A DNA stretch of 6,218 nucleotides from assembly GCA_934418055.1 (NCBI GenBank), contig CAKRWX010000150.1, positions 1-6,218 of the forward strand, in the 5' to 3' direction. The translations under genes were made by a program, and so were the position numbers. This document shows positions 5,972-6,218 of this stretch, piece after piece. The stretch's first letter is position 1. Each line of letters begins with the position of its first letter. The notes beneath the pieces are model-generated. The model was given only the letters and a program-made list of their open reading frames with translations. It was not told the origin of the DNA and did no database searches. This DNA is from an uncultured Lachnospiraceae bacterium. GTDB lineage: Bacteria > Bacillota > Clostridia > Lachnospirales > Lachnospiraceae.

Positions 5972-6029
5972 AAAAAAGCTCTGAATATTCCACCTAAGTT
6001 TCCTATAATTCATGGAATATTCAGAGTTT
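5972..6029 (-). terminator. Rho-independent terminator of the dehydrogenase gene
   Basis: Bases 5979-5992 pair perfectly with 6013-6026 (14 bp) around a 20-base loop, and on the minus strand the stem is followed by TTTTTT (5972-5977). It starts about seven bases after the stop codon at 6037-6039. The arm CTCTGAATATTCCAC is identical to that of the terminator at 2096-2159. Confidence 0.85.
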
Positions 6030-6036
6030 CTTCTAT

Positions 6037-6218
6037 TTACTTCACATATTTATGAATGGTTGCTTTCACCGCACCCGGCCCGGCGATCATTTCCCGGAAC
6101 ATGGTCTCGATCTTCTCGCCTACACCGTCTTTATAAAGATCGGTAAAGAACAGACGCTCATTGGACAGAATCGGTTGTAACTGATCCTTTAAGGTCTCCG
6201 GGTGACCAACAACAATAT
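6037..6218 (-). CDS. Mannitol/fructuronate dehydrogenase-family protein, C-terminal end (cut by window edge)
   Basis: The last 59 complete codons of a gene entering from the right edge, ending at TAA (6037-6039). The visible sequence includes VVGHPETLKDQLQPILSN, LYKDGVGEKIETMFREMIAG and the tail PGAVKATIHKYVK. The pattern L-GEKIE--F-EMIAGPGAV-ATL-KY is what I recall as the extreme C-terminus of the mannitol dehydrogenase family, which holds NAD(P)-dependent mannitol, fructuronate and tagaturonate/altronate reductases acting on sugar alcohols and sugar acids. Which member it is cannot be told because the NAD-binding domain and active site lie outside the window. A terminator directly after the stop makes it the last gene of its transcript, so it is not expected to be co-transcribed with the surface-protein gene. 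Confidence 0.7.
   Translation of the reverse strand, partial: IVVGHPETLKDQLQPILSNERLFFTDLYKDGVGEKIETMFREMIAGPGAVKATIHKYVK

Overview
The window looks like chromosomal DNA from a Gram-positive anaerobe of the Clostridia, most likely a gut Lachnospiraceae-type organism. This is inferred from strong AGGAGG ribosome-binding sites, mid-range GC, a MATE exporter of the clostridial type, and a secreted protein that joins Cys/His repeats, aromatic-Gly-Gly repeats and choline-binding-like repeats. No ribosomal RNA, tRNA, CRISPR array, insertion sequence or phage gene was seen.

Every gene lies on the minus strand, so transcription runs from high to low coordinates. In that order they are: the C-terminal end of a mannitol/fructuronate-type dehydrogenase (6037-6218, cut by the window edge) with its own terminator (5972-6029); a regulatory interval with repeated TGACA/TGTCA boxes and a good promoter (5841-5939); a 1202-residue secreted surface protein (2177-5785); a second terminator nearly identical in its stem to the first (2096-2159); an AT-rich interval with a strong promoter set in a 10-bp inverted repeat (1993-2038); a small ORF or decayed gene (1779-1978); a TIGR00300-family ornithine cyclodeaminase-like enzyme (639-1736); and the N-terminal 178 residues of a MATE efflux pump (1-534), which runs off the left edge.

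The genes do not form one clear pathway. The dehydrogenase is a sugar-acid/polyol enzyme, the surface protein is probably an adhesin or matrix-binding protein held on the wall by non-covalent repeats, the TIGR00300 protein belongs to arginine/ornithine/proline metabolism, and the MATE protein exports cations or drugs. The surface-protein gene sits between two matching terminators and has its own promoter, so it behaves as a separate, possibly swappable cassette.

The only gene-poor stretches are 1782-2176 and 5786-6036. Both carry promoters, terminators and repeat motifs, and the first also holds the candidate decayed gene. The points most worth a second look are the domain make-up of the surface protein, the decayed gene with an intact promoter and palindrome, the paired terminator repeats, and the TGACA/TGTCA boxes shared by two upstream regions.
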